Assembly: GCA_947589055.1 (NCBI GenBank)
Contig: CANPZL010000001.1
Coordinates: forward strand, 1 to 58,696
Source: an uncultured Lachnospiraceae bacterium
GTDB taxonomy: Bacteria > Bacillota > Clostridia > Lachnospirales > Lachnospiraceae
Reading direction: 5' to 3'
DNA length: 58,696 nt
Every line of letters begins with the position of its first letter. Position 1 is the first letter of the stretch. Positions 36,690-46,117 of this stretch are shown one piece after another. A program made the translations under genes and the position numbers. The notes under the pieces were generated by a model. That model had not been told where the DNA came from. It saw only the letters and a list, made by a program, of their open reading frames with translations, and searched no databases.

Positions 36690-38081
36690 TTATTTACATG
36701 CAACAACTGCATAATCTTGACTTCCAAACAATAGATTGGAAACCAATTGTATACCAGAATTAAACTCCTCTAAATTACTCACATGACTCGCATTTAATAA
36801 AGGTAATTGATATGGTACTTTACTACTTTCTGTAAAAATAATCTGTACATCATAAAAACCTGCTTGTTTTAGGTAATACTTCATTGTTTCAGGATGCACT
36901 GGTTTTATATGGGAAGGATCCATATAAAATGCATTGGTATATATTGCAAGACAACAGGGATTCGGTGTCTCAAATATAACACAGCTGCCTTTTTTTAATT
37001 TTTCATAAGATAGGCTACAAATTTCCATTATCTGTTCCGGTTTTAAATGTTCTACAAGCTGTGCACAAAATATTCCACCTAAGTCATCTGCATTTTGTTG
37101 TCTTAGGAATTCAACTGCATCCCCTTGAACAATTTTAACTCCTTTTTCCTCGCCATACTCTACATATTCTTCATATATATCAACACCAACCGCAGAAATA
37201 CCATTCTCTTTCATCAGCGAAAGAAACTCACCCCTTCCGCATCCAAGATCTACAATATTCTGCTTTCCTAAAAAAAATTTCAAATATTCATTTTGCTGCC
37301 TTTGAATATCTTCTTCTGAACCTCTAAAGGAATTTTCAAATGAAAAATAATCTATATTCTGATATACATTGGGATTATTTTGTTGTTTCTCTGCTTCTGT
37401 ATTTACTGAAATTGTTTTTTCTATATTCGCATTTTTTATTTTCATTTTTAAACGAGAAATTGAGTCAAATTGACTGCGGGATTCTGTTTGTAATCCATCC
37501 ATTTCTTTTTGTAACCCATCAATTTCTTTTCTTGACTCAAATAGCATCTTATTTATCGAATTTATTTCTTCATATTGTTTTTGTATATTATCTTGTAATC
37601 CTTCCATAACATTATTTGTATATTTTAGTTCATTCCCATGCGATTCTTCTAATCGACACAATTTATTATATAATTCATTAAATGATTGCGTAGCAGATAT
37701 ATTAAATCTATTCTGCTCATCAATGATTGGCTGAATAAGGAAAAAGAATGCTCTCCGAATCACTTTTTTAATAAAAATAATTATTCCCCTTATAACCGGA
37801 ATACTACTAACCAGATCATGATAATAATGCAATTCATATATTTGATTGTTTTGTTCTATCATCTGTTGCAGCTTAATGTCGGCTTGAATATCGTTTACGC
37901 TATTAAATTGAGCAGTAGAATTTTTAATTGTTTTCTGAAAACTACTATTTCTAGATTTTGTTTGATTATTTGATCTATCTAATAAATAATCTGCAATATA
38001 TTGTCCATTAACTTGCCCTAAATTTAATGGAGAATTTATTTCTTCTGATATTGATTTAATTTTTTCAATCGCTTTTTCCAT
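36690..38081 (-). CDS. Coiled-coil/SAM-methyltransferase fusion (possible chain-terminating methylase)
   Basis: A 463-residue protein. The N-terminal 120 residues form a distinct domain, including RGIIIFIKKVIRRAFFFLIQPIIDEQNRF, shared with the 163-residue protein at 44567-45058. Residues about 130-215 are heptad-rich coiled coil (KEIDGLQKEMDGLQTES). Residues about 240-463 are a class I methyltransferase (NIVDLGCGRGEFLSLM, VGVDIYEEY, AQLVEHLKPEQIMEIC). In O-antigen systems such as WbdD, a coiled coil holds a methyltransferase or kinase that caps the growing chain. The gene lies just after Wzt, so it may terminate and mark the ABC-exported polymer. Confidence 0.82.
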   Translation of the reverse strand: MEKAIEKIKSISEEINSPLNLGQVNGQYIADYLLDRSNNQTKSRNSSFQKTIKNSTAQFNSVNDIQADIKLQQMIEQNNQIYELHYYHDLVSSIPVIRGIIIFIKKVIRRAFFFLIQPIIDEQNRFNISATQSFNELYNKLCRLEESHGNELKYTNNVMEGLQDNIQKQYEEINSINKMLFESRKEIDGLQKEMDGLQTESRSQFDSISRLKMKIKNANIEKTISVNTEAEKQQNNPNVYQNIDYFSFENSFRGSEEDIQRQQNEYLKFFLGKQNIVDLGCGRGEFLSLMKENGISAVGVDIYEEYVEYGEEKGVKIVQGDAVEFLRQQNADDLGGIFCAQLVEHLKPEQIMEICSLSYEKLKKGSCVIFETPNPCCLAIYTNAFYMDPSHIKPVHPETMKYYLKQAGFYDVQIIFTESSKVPYQLPLLNASHVSNLEEFNSGIQLVSNLLFGSQDYAVVACK

Positions 38082-38140
38082 GTATCGCTATCTCCTTCGC
38101 AATCTGAAATGCAAAATACAATTTTCAATGAAAACATAAT

Positions 38141-39460
38141 CTATCGCTCACTTAATTCCCATGTATGATCGATTCGAACTGTCCCTACTTCCTCATACAT
38201 AGAATACATTTCAAACCGATATGCTTCTCTATAATAATCTACAGGAAGTCCGATTTCACATTCTATAGCTAAATCCAACGTATACACTTCCGGTAATAGA
38301 TTCAAATGCCTTAAGTGAACGATTACTTGACCATCTTTTTTTAATTCAAATTCATCTAATTTATCTATTTTGGTATTAGTTCCATAACAATGTATTCCTT
38401 TACTATTGTAAATGGCTATACCAAATACTGCATCTTTAATAATATTCTTTACCGTAAACTTGATTACAATATCGACATCGCTCCCTGTTTGAAAAACGGT
38501 TCTCTTTTCTCCATCAGAAGTACACATTGCAATATCTATAATCTTAGCATAACCATTTCCCCATCTTTTCTTCAACTTTTCATCTTGATTTTTTGGTTCT
38601 TGGAAAGCAAGTTCCTTTTCCTTTCCTATTTCATTGCTTTCTGTAATGCTTACATTACTATTCTCTTCCTTATCATTTTTCTTATTATTTTCTTTTCTTT
38701 TTCGTTCCTTTTCTGCAATTTCTTCCCGTTTTTTCCCCATAAAGCCCAAATATTCTGCATGAACTTCTCGTGGTGTTCCTTCCATCTTTATTTTTCCATC
38801 ATCAATCCAGATCGAACGATCACAAATCTGTTCAATCTGCCCCAAGGAATGCGATACGATCACGATCGTTGTTCCACTTTTTTTAATCTCACGCAAGCGG
38901 TTAAAACACTTTGCCTGAAAATTTGCATCTCCTACAGCAAGTATTTCATCAATCAATAAAATATCTGCATCAACATTAATCGCAACGGAAAACGCTAACC
39001 GCATATACATACCGGAAGAATACGTCCTTACTGGATTATCAATGAACTCCTCTAATTCTGAAAAAGAAATAATATCATCAATTCTTTCATCTATCTCTTT
39101 TTTTGTTAATCCAAAAATCGCAGCATTTGTATATATATTTTCCCTGCCGCTCATATCCGGATGAAATCCAGCCCCTAATTCAATCAAGCTGGATACTCGT
39201 CCCTTCATTTCAATCGTTCCATTATTCGGGTAGATGATCCTAGACAATAATTTCAGAGTAGTGCTTTTTCCACAACCATTATGACCAATCAAACCAACTG
39301 CTTCGCCTTTTTTGATTTGAAAACTGATTCCTTTCAAAACCCACCGTTCTTCATAACGGTTCCGTTTCCAGAATAACATTTTCTCTTTCAGCTGGCTTCC
39401 CTTATCATAATACACTCGAAAGCTTTTAGTAATGTTCTTAACATCAATTACGGTTTCCAT
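38141..39460 (-). CDS. wzt: Wzt-type ABC transporter ATPase with C-terminal carbohydrate-binding-like domain
   Basis: About 439 residues. The ABC ATPase part has Walker A GHNGCGKST, signature SSGMYMRLAFS, Walker B ILLIDE and H-loop VSHS. A charged Lys/Glu/Asn-rich linker (around residues 240-285) leads to a C-terminal beta-rich domain (YAKIIDIAMCTSDGEKRTVF, VFGIAIYNSKGIHCYGTNT), as in Wzt proteins that read the terminal modification of the glycan before export. I start at ATG 39460 after GGGAG; the longer ATG (39478) has no good site. With the Wzm permease it forms an ABC exporter for a finished polysaccharide. Confidence 0.93.
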   Translation of the reverse strand: METVIDVKNITKSFRVYYDKGSQLKEKMLFWKRNRYEERWVLKGISFQIKKGEAVGLIGHNGCGKSTTLKLLSRIIYPNNGTIEMKGRVSSLIELGAGFHPDMSGRENIYTNAAIFGLTKKEIDERIDDIISFSELEEFIDNPVRTYSSGMYMRLAFSVAINVDADILLIDEILAVGDANFQAKCFNRLREIKKSGTTIVIVSHSLGQIEQICDRSIWIDDGKIKMEGTPREVHAEYLGFMGKKREEIAEKERKRKENNKKNDKEENSNVSITESNEIGKEKELAFQEPKNQDEKLKKRWGNGYAKIIDIAMCTSDGEKRTVFQTGSDVDIVIKFTVKNIIKDAVFGIAIYNSKGIHCYGTNTKIDKLDEFELKKDGQVIVHLRHLNLLPEVYTLDLAIECEIGLPVDYYREAYRFEMYSMYEEVGTVRIDHTWELSER

Positions 39461-39480
39461 CTCTATCTCCCAAGGCATTT

Positions 39481-40257
39481 TTATAATTCTTCTGCAAAAT
39501 TCTTCTGCAATTTATGAAAAATCAGATAACCAAGCACACAAGAAACGATACCAACTGCGAATGCTGATGCCAATGTTTCCAGCTGCGGCACCTGCCTATA
39601 ATACAAAATATCCCGATATGCAATAATAATAGGACTCATTGGATTCATCAGCAATATATTCTTTAATTCCTCCGGTACCATATCAATGGAATACAGTACC
39701 GGAGTCAAATACATCCATGCCATAGTTATAATGCCCAGAATATACTCTAAATCTCGGAAATACACTGTCAAAGCCGAAAAAATCAAAGTAAATCCCAATG
39801 CCAGCAGATATTCTACCAACATAATGATGGGCAGACATAAAATGGCATATACATTAAAGCCAATCCTCGCAACCAGTAGAACAGCAAAAATTACGATAAA
39901 GCAATAGAGCATATTGATAAACCCACTGGTAACTGTTGCAATGGGAAGCACCTCTCTCGGAAAGTAAATCTTTTTTACCATTTCCTTTGACTGTATGATA
40001 CTGCTACAGCCACTGGTAATGGAGGTACTGAAAAAAATCCATGGAATCAACGCTACAAACAAATAAATATAATATTTTTCGATACCGTTTTTCATGATTA
40101 CGGAAAACACCATTGTATACACCAAAAGCTGCAGCAATGGATTGATAAATGTCCAGAGAAATCCCAGCACAGACCCCTTATAGCGGCCCCGCAGATCTTT
40201 TTTCACTAATCCGGCTATCATTTGTCGATATGCATATAATTCCTTTAAAGCTTTCAT
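39481..40257 (-). CDS. wzm: ABC-2 type polysaccharide export permease (Wzm)
   Basis: A 258-residue protein with six hydrophobic helices. N-terminal LVKKDLRGRYKGSVLGFLWTFINPLLQLLVYTMVF is typical of Wzm/TagG-type permeases, and SPIIIAYRDILYYRQ precedes the last helix. It forms the membrane channel for Wzt (next gene), moving undecaprenyl-linked polymer out of the cell. It lies downstream of the GH5 gene and upstream of wzt. Confidence 0.93.
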   Translation of the reverse strand: MKALKELYAYRQMIAGLVKKDLRGRYKGSVLGFLWTFINPLLQLLVYTMVFSVIMKNGIEKYYIYLFVALIPWIFFSTSITSGCSSIIQSKEMVKKIYFPREVLPIATVTSGFINMLYCFIVIFAVLLVARIGFNVYAILCLPIIMLVEYLLALGFTLIFSALTVYFRDLEYILGIITMAWMYLTPVLYSIDMVPEELKNILLMNPMSPIIIAYRDILYYRQVPQLETLASAFAVGIVSCVLGYLIFHKLQKNFAEEL

Positions 40258-40336
40258 TCTATTACCTTCCAGCCCTATTAAATTTACATAATGGCTTATT
40301 ATACACTACATAACCTTTAATTACAACTTTTTCCAT

Positions 40337-42127
40337 CTATAATCCAAAGGTTGACATAATTTCTCTAAATTCCGGACAATTAGAAAATCTTCTCAATACG
40401 GTTTCCCTGCTGTTACCGCTTCGAAGCTCACCTAACCAGAAATTAAGTCCCGTCTGATCATATTCTCTTCCCATAAATACCCGGTATAACACCTTGACAT
40501 ATTCCTCATCGCTCAAGCCTTTTGAACGAAACTCTTCCGAACGCATGAAATATTCCGCTGCCTGCTGCGGAGTTTTTGATCTGCTTTGGATCGCATTACA
40601 CCAGTAATTCAGGCCATCCGGTTCTCCGGAACGTCCCATTGCTTTCACATAAATCCGATTCACAAACTTCGTCAGATTCACATTCTGATCTCTTGCCTGC
40701 CGCAAGGTTATCGACCCACGGGTAATACCGTATGAATTACAGATTTGTGTATATTCCTGCGAGTGGGCAAAGCCACGATAAACATATTCTCTTGATACGC
40801 CTTGTTGCAGCAGATCTATCCAGAATGCCTTTCCCCCTGCATCAGACTTGCGGTTCAAAAATACTCCATATAACATTTCAACAAAATCCGAATCCGATGT
40901 ATGCTTTTGATTATACTCATCACTGAATACAAATCCATACCCTACAGAAGCTCCACTTTTTCTCTGATTCAGAAGCTCGGCCGTCCAATAATCCTTTCCG
41001 CTCTTTTCTGAAGTCCGGCCCAATACTTTTTCATACAACCGATTCACAAAAGCTTCTACCTGTGCGATCCGTTCCGGCGAAAATACCTCTAAATTCTCTC
41101 TTCTGGCCCAATACTGTGCTTTTATAAACCGACCAGCTTCTGTCAGATCACTATCTGTCCAGCCGGAAGTCTTGCCACAGGAAGATGCTATCAGTGCCGA
41201 GCTTTCCCCTTTATTACTCAGGCTCCAGCAAAAATAGCTGATTTTATAGCTGTCCAGTTTATTTAACCAAACTGTAGCCTGTGCGGTATCAATCTGTCCG
41301 TCTCCACTTGCAGGAGACAATCCAAATTCTGATACAAATACCGGTATACCTTTCGAAATAGCATAATCTACCTTTGCAGGAAGATATTGGGTATGCGACC
41401 ATTCTGCGCAATAAAAATGTAAAGTATATACAATATTACTATAACCGACCAATGGATTATCTGCCACCTCGTTGGTATGTCCCTGTTGTCCTAATTGCGA
41501 CCAGGTAGGTGTACCGACAATAATGATCGCATCCGGGTCATTTGCCCGAATGATCGGGATGATCGTATTGGCATAAGTCTTGATATCATCCCAGCTACAA
41601 CCATTTGGTTCATTACAGATTTCGTATAACACATTATTATAATCCCTGTATTTTGCTGAAACTTCATTAAAAAAGCCTTTTGCCTGTTCCATATAGGTTA
41701 AAGGATTTCCTTCGCTTAACACATGCCAGTCTATGATTGCATACATGCCAAGATTCTTCGCATATTCCACACCATTGTAAAGAAGGTTTTTCAGTTCTCC
41801 CTGATTCCCACCACTGCAGTATCCGTTATACTCACTGGTATACATAGCAAGGCGAACTGCATTAGCTCCCCATTCATCCCTAAGGGATTGGAAGGCTGCC
41901 TGATTCACATACGGTTTCCCAACATCCCAGTTAATCCCGTGTGTACTTAATCCCCGCAGCTGGAAGGCATTCCCGCTCTGATCTACAATCTGCGTTCCTC
42001 TTACCTGTAATTGTCCATGCACCTGCACCGGTGTCATGGCTGCCGCCTCTGTTTTCTGCGTGGGTATGATGGTAATAGCCATCAAAACCGCAAGAAAAAC
42101 AGTACTGATTCGTTTTAACCATTTCAT
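40337..42127 (-). CDS. Secreted GH5 glycoside hydrolase with four DUF4214 units
   Basis: A 596-residue exported enzyme. A signal peptide (KWLKR then a hydrophobic core, cut near TEAAA) is followed by a GH5 catalytic domain at about 35-345. The acid/base Glu is E173 in EICNEPNG and the nucleophile Glu is E267 in VFVSEFGLS; RLAMYTSEY and HFYCAEW also fit GH5 (cellulase-like). The C-terminal half has four DUF4214-type units starting near residues 360, 415, 488 and 543, each with an LY-x-LGR-like start and a later FS(E)-type end. Such a hydrolase inside a glycan export operon may trim or release the exported polymer, or bind it. AGGAG precedes ATG 42127. Confidence 0.9.
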   Translation of the reverse strand: MKWLKRISTVFLAVLMAITIIPTQKTEAAAMTPVQVHGQLQVRGTQIVDQSGNAFQLRGLSTHGINWDVGKPYVNQAAFQSLRDEWGANAVRLAMYTSEYNGYCSGGNQGELKNLLYNGVEYAKNLGMYAIIDWHVLSEGNPLTYMEQAKGFFNEVSAKYRDYNNVLYEICNEPNGCSWDDIKTYANTIIPIIRANDPDAIIIVGTPTWSQLGQQGHTNEVADNPLVGYSNIVYTLHFYCAEWSHTQYLPAKVDYAISKGIPVFVSEFGLSPASGDGQIDTAQATVWLNKLDSYKISYFCWSLSNKGESSALIASSCGKTSGWTDSDLTEAGRFIKAQYWARRENLEVFSPERIAQVEAFVNRLYEKVLGRTSEKSGKDYWTAELLNQRKSGASVGYGFVFSDEYNQKHTSDSDFVEMLYGVFLNRKSDAGGKAFWIDLLQQGVSREYVYRGFAHSQEYTQICNSYGITRGSITLRQARDQNVNLTKFVNRIYVKAMGRSGEPDGLNYWCNAIQSRSKTPQQAAEYFMRSEEFRSKGLSDEEYVKVLYRVFMGREYDQTGLNFWLGELRSGNSRETVLRRFSNCPEFREIMSTFGL

Positions 42128-42160
42128 AATTTTTCTCTCCTTCGCTTTTTATTATGGACC

Positions 42161-44527
42161 TTATAATCGTTTATGAATCTCTTCCATCGCTGTTTTTCCA
42201 ATATAGCTCCAAGCAAATTCCTGTTCAACCACCTTTCTGGCAAGCTTTACTCGTTCCGTCTGCTGCTCTAATTGAAACGTTTTTATTGCTTCCGGCATTT
42301 CTTGTATTGATGTTATTAAGAAACAATCTTTTTCTTTAACACCCCGGCTTCCGAATTCTGTTGTGATGACAGGCACGCCAGCTGCCATATAGTCAAAGAG
42401 CTTTAGATTCGTCCCGGAGCCGGATTGCATAGGATTTAAGGCAAAATCCACCACAGAAAACAATCGTTGCTTCTCCTCTTCCGTCACCATGCCCAACATT
42501 CCCACATTAATCGGGATCTGATATTCTTCTCTATGCTCTTCAAAATATACACATTGATTCCCAATAATCAAAAATGTAACTTCCGGCAGTCGCTCTGCCA
42601 TTTGAAAGATTTGTTCACAGGCCTCATAATTCGGTTTATGCCCGCTTCCCATAAACAACCCTATTCTTTTGTTTTCCAACCCCAGCAGTCGTTTCTGCTC
42701 GTTCCGCTTATCAATGGTAATAAATTCGATCGTTTCTGCCTCAACCCCGTTTGGAACAACAATAACCTTATCCGGCTCTATATGATACAGTTTACATAGC
42801 GTTTCCTTATCCTGTTCTGAGCATGTCATGATAAGCAGACTATTTTCACAACAAAGTCTCTCTGCTTCCCGAACCTGCGTCAACATTGCCCGTCCCTTTT
42901 CAGTATCTGGCAATATCTGCTTTTTTATCAGATACTCTACATCCTGTGCCTCATAAATGAACGGTTTGTCTCCAAGCTGTTCCTGTACAATATCATATAA
43001 ATACGGATGAGAGAGAATAACCACTCGGCTATCTGTCATGGATGTCTGAAGCCGCTTAGCGTATTCCGTTGTCAGTTTTCCATAAGAAAACATCGCCACA
43101 TCACCAACCGATATTTGCAGTTCCTGCTTTAACGCATCTTCACCCATTTGATGGCGGGTACTTTTGGGAACACGGAATTCCCACAAATTCGGCCCAATCC
43201 GTTCTTCTAAGGCTGGCTTCCAGGCTGCCGTAAAGGTCACAAACTCTACATTATAAAACTCTGCCATATTTTTGTATAACTGATACAGTCTTACCTGTCC
43301 CCCTGTCATGGGTGGATATACCGGAAAGGAATTTACAACCGTTATTTTTTCCTGTTTTTTCCCTGCTTTCCTATCCTCCTTTCGAAGCAGTTCCTGAACT
43401 AAGCTATCCCAGGTAATCCCCTTTACCCGCTCATAGGCTAATTCGCCCATTTCCTTTGCCTTCTTTGGATTTGCTGCTAAATAATCTATCCTAGCAGCAA
43501 TTTCCCGTTCCACTGGTGCAGTAACAAAACCGGTTCTCCAATCCTCTACAAATTCCGTTGGGCCTCCAGCGTCTTTTGTTGTAATCACCGGCTTTTGATT
43601 AAGCATTGCTTCCAGTGTAATCAAGCCGTAGTCCTCATCATAAGGAAAATATGGTATGACCAGACTATTTGCATACCATCGACCTATTTCCTCCTCTGGA
43701 ATATATCCCAGAAATTCAATCCGATCATCTTCTTGTGCCAACTGCTTCCATTCCTGCTCCATTGGCCCGGTTCCACCAATATACAGCTTAATATCAGCTG
43801 TTACATACTTCATAGCACGAATCAGCAGATCCATACGTTTCGGACGATCTAGGCGACTGACAACAAATAAATACTGATATTGACCTGTTTCCATTTTTTG
43901 AACCGCTGCAGGCGGATATATCACCTTTACCTTTGTATCAGGCGGAAAATATTCCCACCGTTCCTTTACAGTACGGGAGATACTATAATACCGGTTCTGT
44001 TCTTTCTGTCCCAACGCATACATATCCAGATAATGAATGATACTCCGGATAAGCGGTCCCGGAAATGTTAGATACTCTTCCGGCAATACGTCCTTTTCCT
44101 CATAAGAAAACAGCATTTCAAAAAAAGAATCCAATGCAGACGGTGTCGGATTATCCCTCATATATTGCATAATTGAATCCACATAGGCGTTACCGGGTCT
44201 CACCTCTACCGACAGCCCCTTAGTTTCATAAGTATCATATAAGCCCCGCAGACAGTGTGCCATATAAATGATCCGGTGTCCATGCTGAACCATCCACGCA
44301 GGATATTTCATACAGATCACCTGATCAAAATGACTGACGTCCAGTTCATAAAAGTTATAATAATTATGAAGTAAATCCCAGAAATTCCGTTCTTTAGAAG
44401 GAAGCTTAATTAGTTCGCAGTAATATCCCGGTACTCGGTTTATCGCTTCACAAAGCCCCCAAGAAAGGGTTTCAATTCCTCCAATCGTAAACGGAACCGG
44501 ACTTGGACTGATAATAGCAATTTTCAT
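42161..44527 (-). CDS. Dual-domain GT4 glycosyltransferase (copy 2)
   Basis: A 788-residue protein closely related to copy 1 at 34297-36669. The N-terminal GT4 half starts KIAIISPSPVPFTIGGIETLSWGL and has LDRPKRMDLLIRAMK and IPYFPYDEDYGLITLEAMLNQKP. The C-terminal half has KITVVNSFPVYPPMTGGQVRLY, IGLFMGSGHKPN and NPMQSGSGTNLKLFDYMAAGVPVITTEFGSRG. The region looks more GC-rich than copy 1, suggesting the copies have separate histories. It lies after the short coiled-coil gene. The two copies may add different sugars in one repeat. Confidence 0.87.
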   Translation of the reverse strand: MKIAIISPSPVPFTIGGIETLSWGLCEAINRVPGYYCELIKLPSKERNFWDLLHNYYNFYELDVSHFDQVICMKYPAWMVQHGHRIIYMAHCLRGLYDTYETKGLSVEVRPGNAYVDSIMQYMRDNPTPSALDSFFEMLFSYEEKDVLPEEYLTFPGPLIRSIIHYLDMYALGQKEQNRYYSISRTVKERWEYFPPDTKVKVIYPPAAVQKMETGQYQYLFVVSRLDRPKRMDLLIRAMKYVTADIKLYIGGTGPMEQEWKQLAQEDDRIEFLGYIPEEEIGRWYANSLVIPYFPYDEDYGLITLEAMLNQKPVITTKDAGGPTEFVEDWRTGFVTAPVEREIAARIDYLAANPKKAKEMGELAYERVKGITWDSLVQELLRKEDRKAGKKQEKITVVNSFPVYPPMTGGQVRLYQLYKNMAEFYNVEFVTFTAAWKPALEERIGPNLWEFRVPKSTRHQMGEDALKQELQISVGDVAMFSYGKLTTEYAKRLQTSMTDSRVVILSHPYLYDIVQEQLGDKPFIYEAQDVEYLIKKQILPDTEKGRAMLTQVREAERLCCENSLLIMTCSEQDKETLCKLYHIEPDKVIVVPNGVEAETIEFITIDKRNEQKRLLGLENKRIGLFMGSGHKPNYEACEQIFQMAERLPEVTFLIIGNQCVYFEEHREEYQIPINVGMLGMVTEEEKQRLFSVVDFALNPMQSGSGTNLKLFDYMAAGVPVITTEFGSRGVKEKDCFLITSIQEMPEAIKTFQLEQQTERVKLARKVVEQEFAWSYIGKTAMEEIHKRL

Positions 44528-44566
44528 TTCATTCTCCTGTTTATATTCCCACTCAATATTTATTGC

Positions 44567-45058
44567 TTATGCTTGAAATTTATCTAGTCTTTGCTGCAAC
44601 TCTTTTATTTTCTCATGGTTTACAGCATCTGAATATTTTTGCTGTCTTATCTGTTCCTCCAGTCTCCTAATCAGTCCGGTCTGTTCATCTATAAACTGCT
44701 GCGTTAAGATCATATTATTGTACAAATGATTTATCGAACAGGTCACTGATGCATGAAAAATATTTTCCTGTTCCAAAATCGGTGCCATAATATGTTGGAG
44801 CAGTTTCCGGTATATTTTTTTCCAAAAAGGTAGTTTTGTATTACCATCTTGATTTTCTATGGTGATGTTATATGACTGATTATTCTTTTCCACATATTCC
44901 TTTAACTGCTTGATTTCTAAATATGTGGAATGAATGGATGCGTTTTCCTGTTTTTGTCCTTTCCCCAGAATAATCTCGCCAATCTGCTTACCGCTCATTT
45001 GCTCTGGATATTCTATTTCCTCTACAATTTCCTTTACTTTTTGCCTGACCTGTATCAT
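44567..45058 (-). CDS. Standalone coiled-coil protein, paralogue of the methyltransferase N-terminus
   Basis: A 163-residue protein. Its features (GKQIGEIILG, EKNNQSYN, KKIYRKLLQHIMAPILEQENIFHASVTCSINHLYNNM, then heptads RRLEEQIRQQ and KIKELQQRLDKF) match the N-terminal domain of the protein at 36690-38081, but it stops where the methyltransferase begins. It overlaps the GT4 gene upstream by 4 bp (ATGA) and precedes the dual GT4 gene, exactly as its longer relative precedes copy 1. It may scaffold a glycosyltransferase complex or measure chain length. The enzymatic part is absent, so it is either a scaffold or a truncation. Confidence 0.75.
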   Translation of the reverse strand: MIQVRQKVKEIVEEIEYPEQMSGKQIGEIILGKGQKQENASIHSTYLEIKQLKEYVEKNNQSYNITIENQDGNTKLPFWKKIYRKLLQHIMAPILEQENIFHASVTCSINHLYNNMILTQQFIDEQTGLIRRLEEQIRQQKYSDAVNHEKIKELQQRLDKFQA

Positions 45059-46104
45059 GTACGTACCAACTCCTTAACCACTCTGTTCCAAGACACGTCC
45101 ATTTCTTCCAGCTTCTTTTTGGCCTGCCGCCCATAGGTCTCTGCCATGGTATTGGAACTCCAGATCTCATCCATCGCTCTTGCCAGTTCCTCTGCCTCCG
45201 GCTGCATAACCATACCCGTTTTGTCATGTTCCACAAATTCCAGCGGCCCGCCGCTATCCGTAGCAGTAATAACCGGCTTGGAAGCTGCCATCGCCTCTAA
45301 CGTGATATAACCATAATCTTCCTCTTTTGGAACAAATAATATCGCCTTTGCTTCTGCATATAGCCGAAACTTTTCTTCCTGTGAGACATAATCCAAAAAA
45401 CGAACCCGTTCCTCCAAATGCTGTTCTTCCACAAAATCAGTCAGTTTTTTCATCTCTGCCGGATGGTCTGCTTTACCCAGAATATATAGTTTTACATTGG
45501 ATCTTGTCTTTGCTAATGCCTCCAAAGCCAGCATTTGCCGCTTTGCCTGTGTGATCCGGCTTGGCACTAAGATATAATCTTCATAGCCCTTACAAAAAAA
45601 ACGGTCCATATCCGGACATGGGTGATAAAGCGGAACGGATCCTATCCCATTATATTTTTCTAACCGCTGGGATACATGTTCGGAAATCGTGTAAATTCTT
45701 TTTGCTTCTGGAAGATACCTGTTGTCCGCATTATAGATAATTGTTCTCGCTTCATTTCCTATATCGTTGTTTTTAAGGTTGCTATACGATGTATCAAACA
45801 ATTCATAGGCATCCCTGTGCTGATGCAGCATCCAAATCACCTTGTTAGGATGAGGGATAAAATACGCCGGAAATTTTAACCCAATGCATAAGTCCGTCTG
45901 CCCTGTCCAAGTAGATGCTACTTCCATTAAACGAGCTGTAATGATCTGTTCTTCTATTTTTTCACAAGGGCGATCCATAAATGGAATTTTTACCAATTCC
46001 ACCTGATGTCCTGCTTGTTTTAAAGCACAGACAAGGTTATCTGCTAAAAATTCGGCTCCGCCCTTTACAAATAATGCTTGTACAGTCGTAATTACAATTT
46101 TCAT
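45055..46104 (-). CDS. GT4-family glycosyltransferase
   Basis: About 349 residues: KIVITTVQALFVKGGAEFLADNL at the N-terminus, DYILVPSRITQAKRQMLALEAL and LFVPKEEDYGYITLEAMAASKPVITATDSGG with E-x7-E in the C-terminal domain. I start at ATG 46104 because an upstream ATG twelve codons earlier overlaps the previous gene. Overlaps the coiled-coil gene by 4 bp. It works in the cytoplasm on the ABC-exported glycan; the donor is unknown. Confidence 0.87.
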   Translation of the reverse strand: MKIVITTVQALFVKGGAEFLADNLVCALKQAGHQVELVKIPFMDRPCEKIEEQIITARLMEVASTWTGQTDLCIGLKFPAYFIPHPNKVIWMLHQHRDAYELFDTSYSNLKNNDIGNEARTIIYNADNRYLPEAKRIYTISEHVSQRLEKYNGIGSVPLYHPCPDMDRFFCKGYEDYILVPSRITQAKRQMLALEALAKTRSNVKLYILGKADHPAEMKKLTDFVEEQHLEERVRFLDYVSQEEKFRLYAEAKAILFVPKEEDYGYITLEAMAASKPVITATDSGGPLEFVEHDKTGMVMQPEAEELARAMDEIWSSNTMAETYGRQAKKKLEEMDVSWNRVVKELVRT

Positions 46105-46117
46105 TCTTTCACTCTCT

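Noticed and set aside
38390..38959. Plus-strand frame of 189 codons opposite wzt
   Set aside because: It is antisense to a well-supported ABC ATPase, is a low-complexity hydrophobic translation, and has no ribosome binding site of note.
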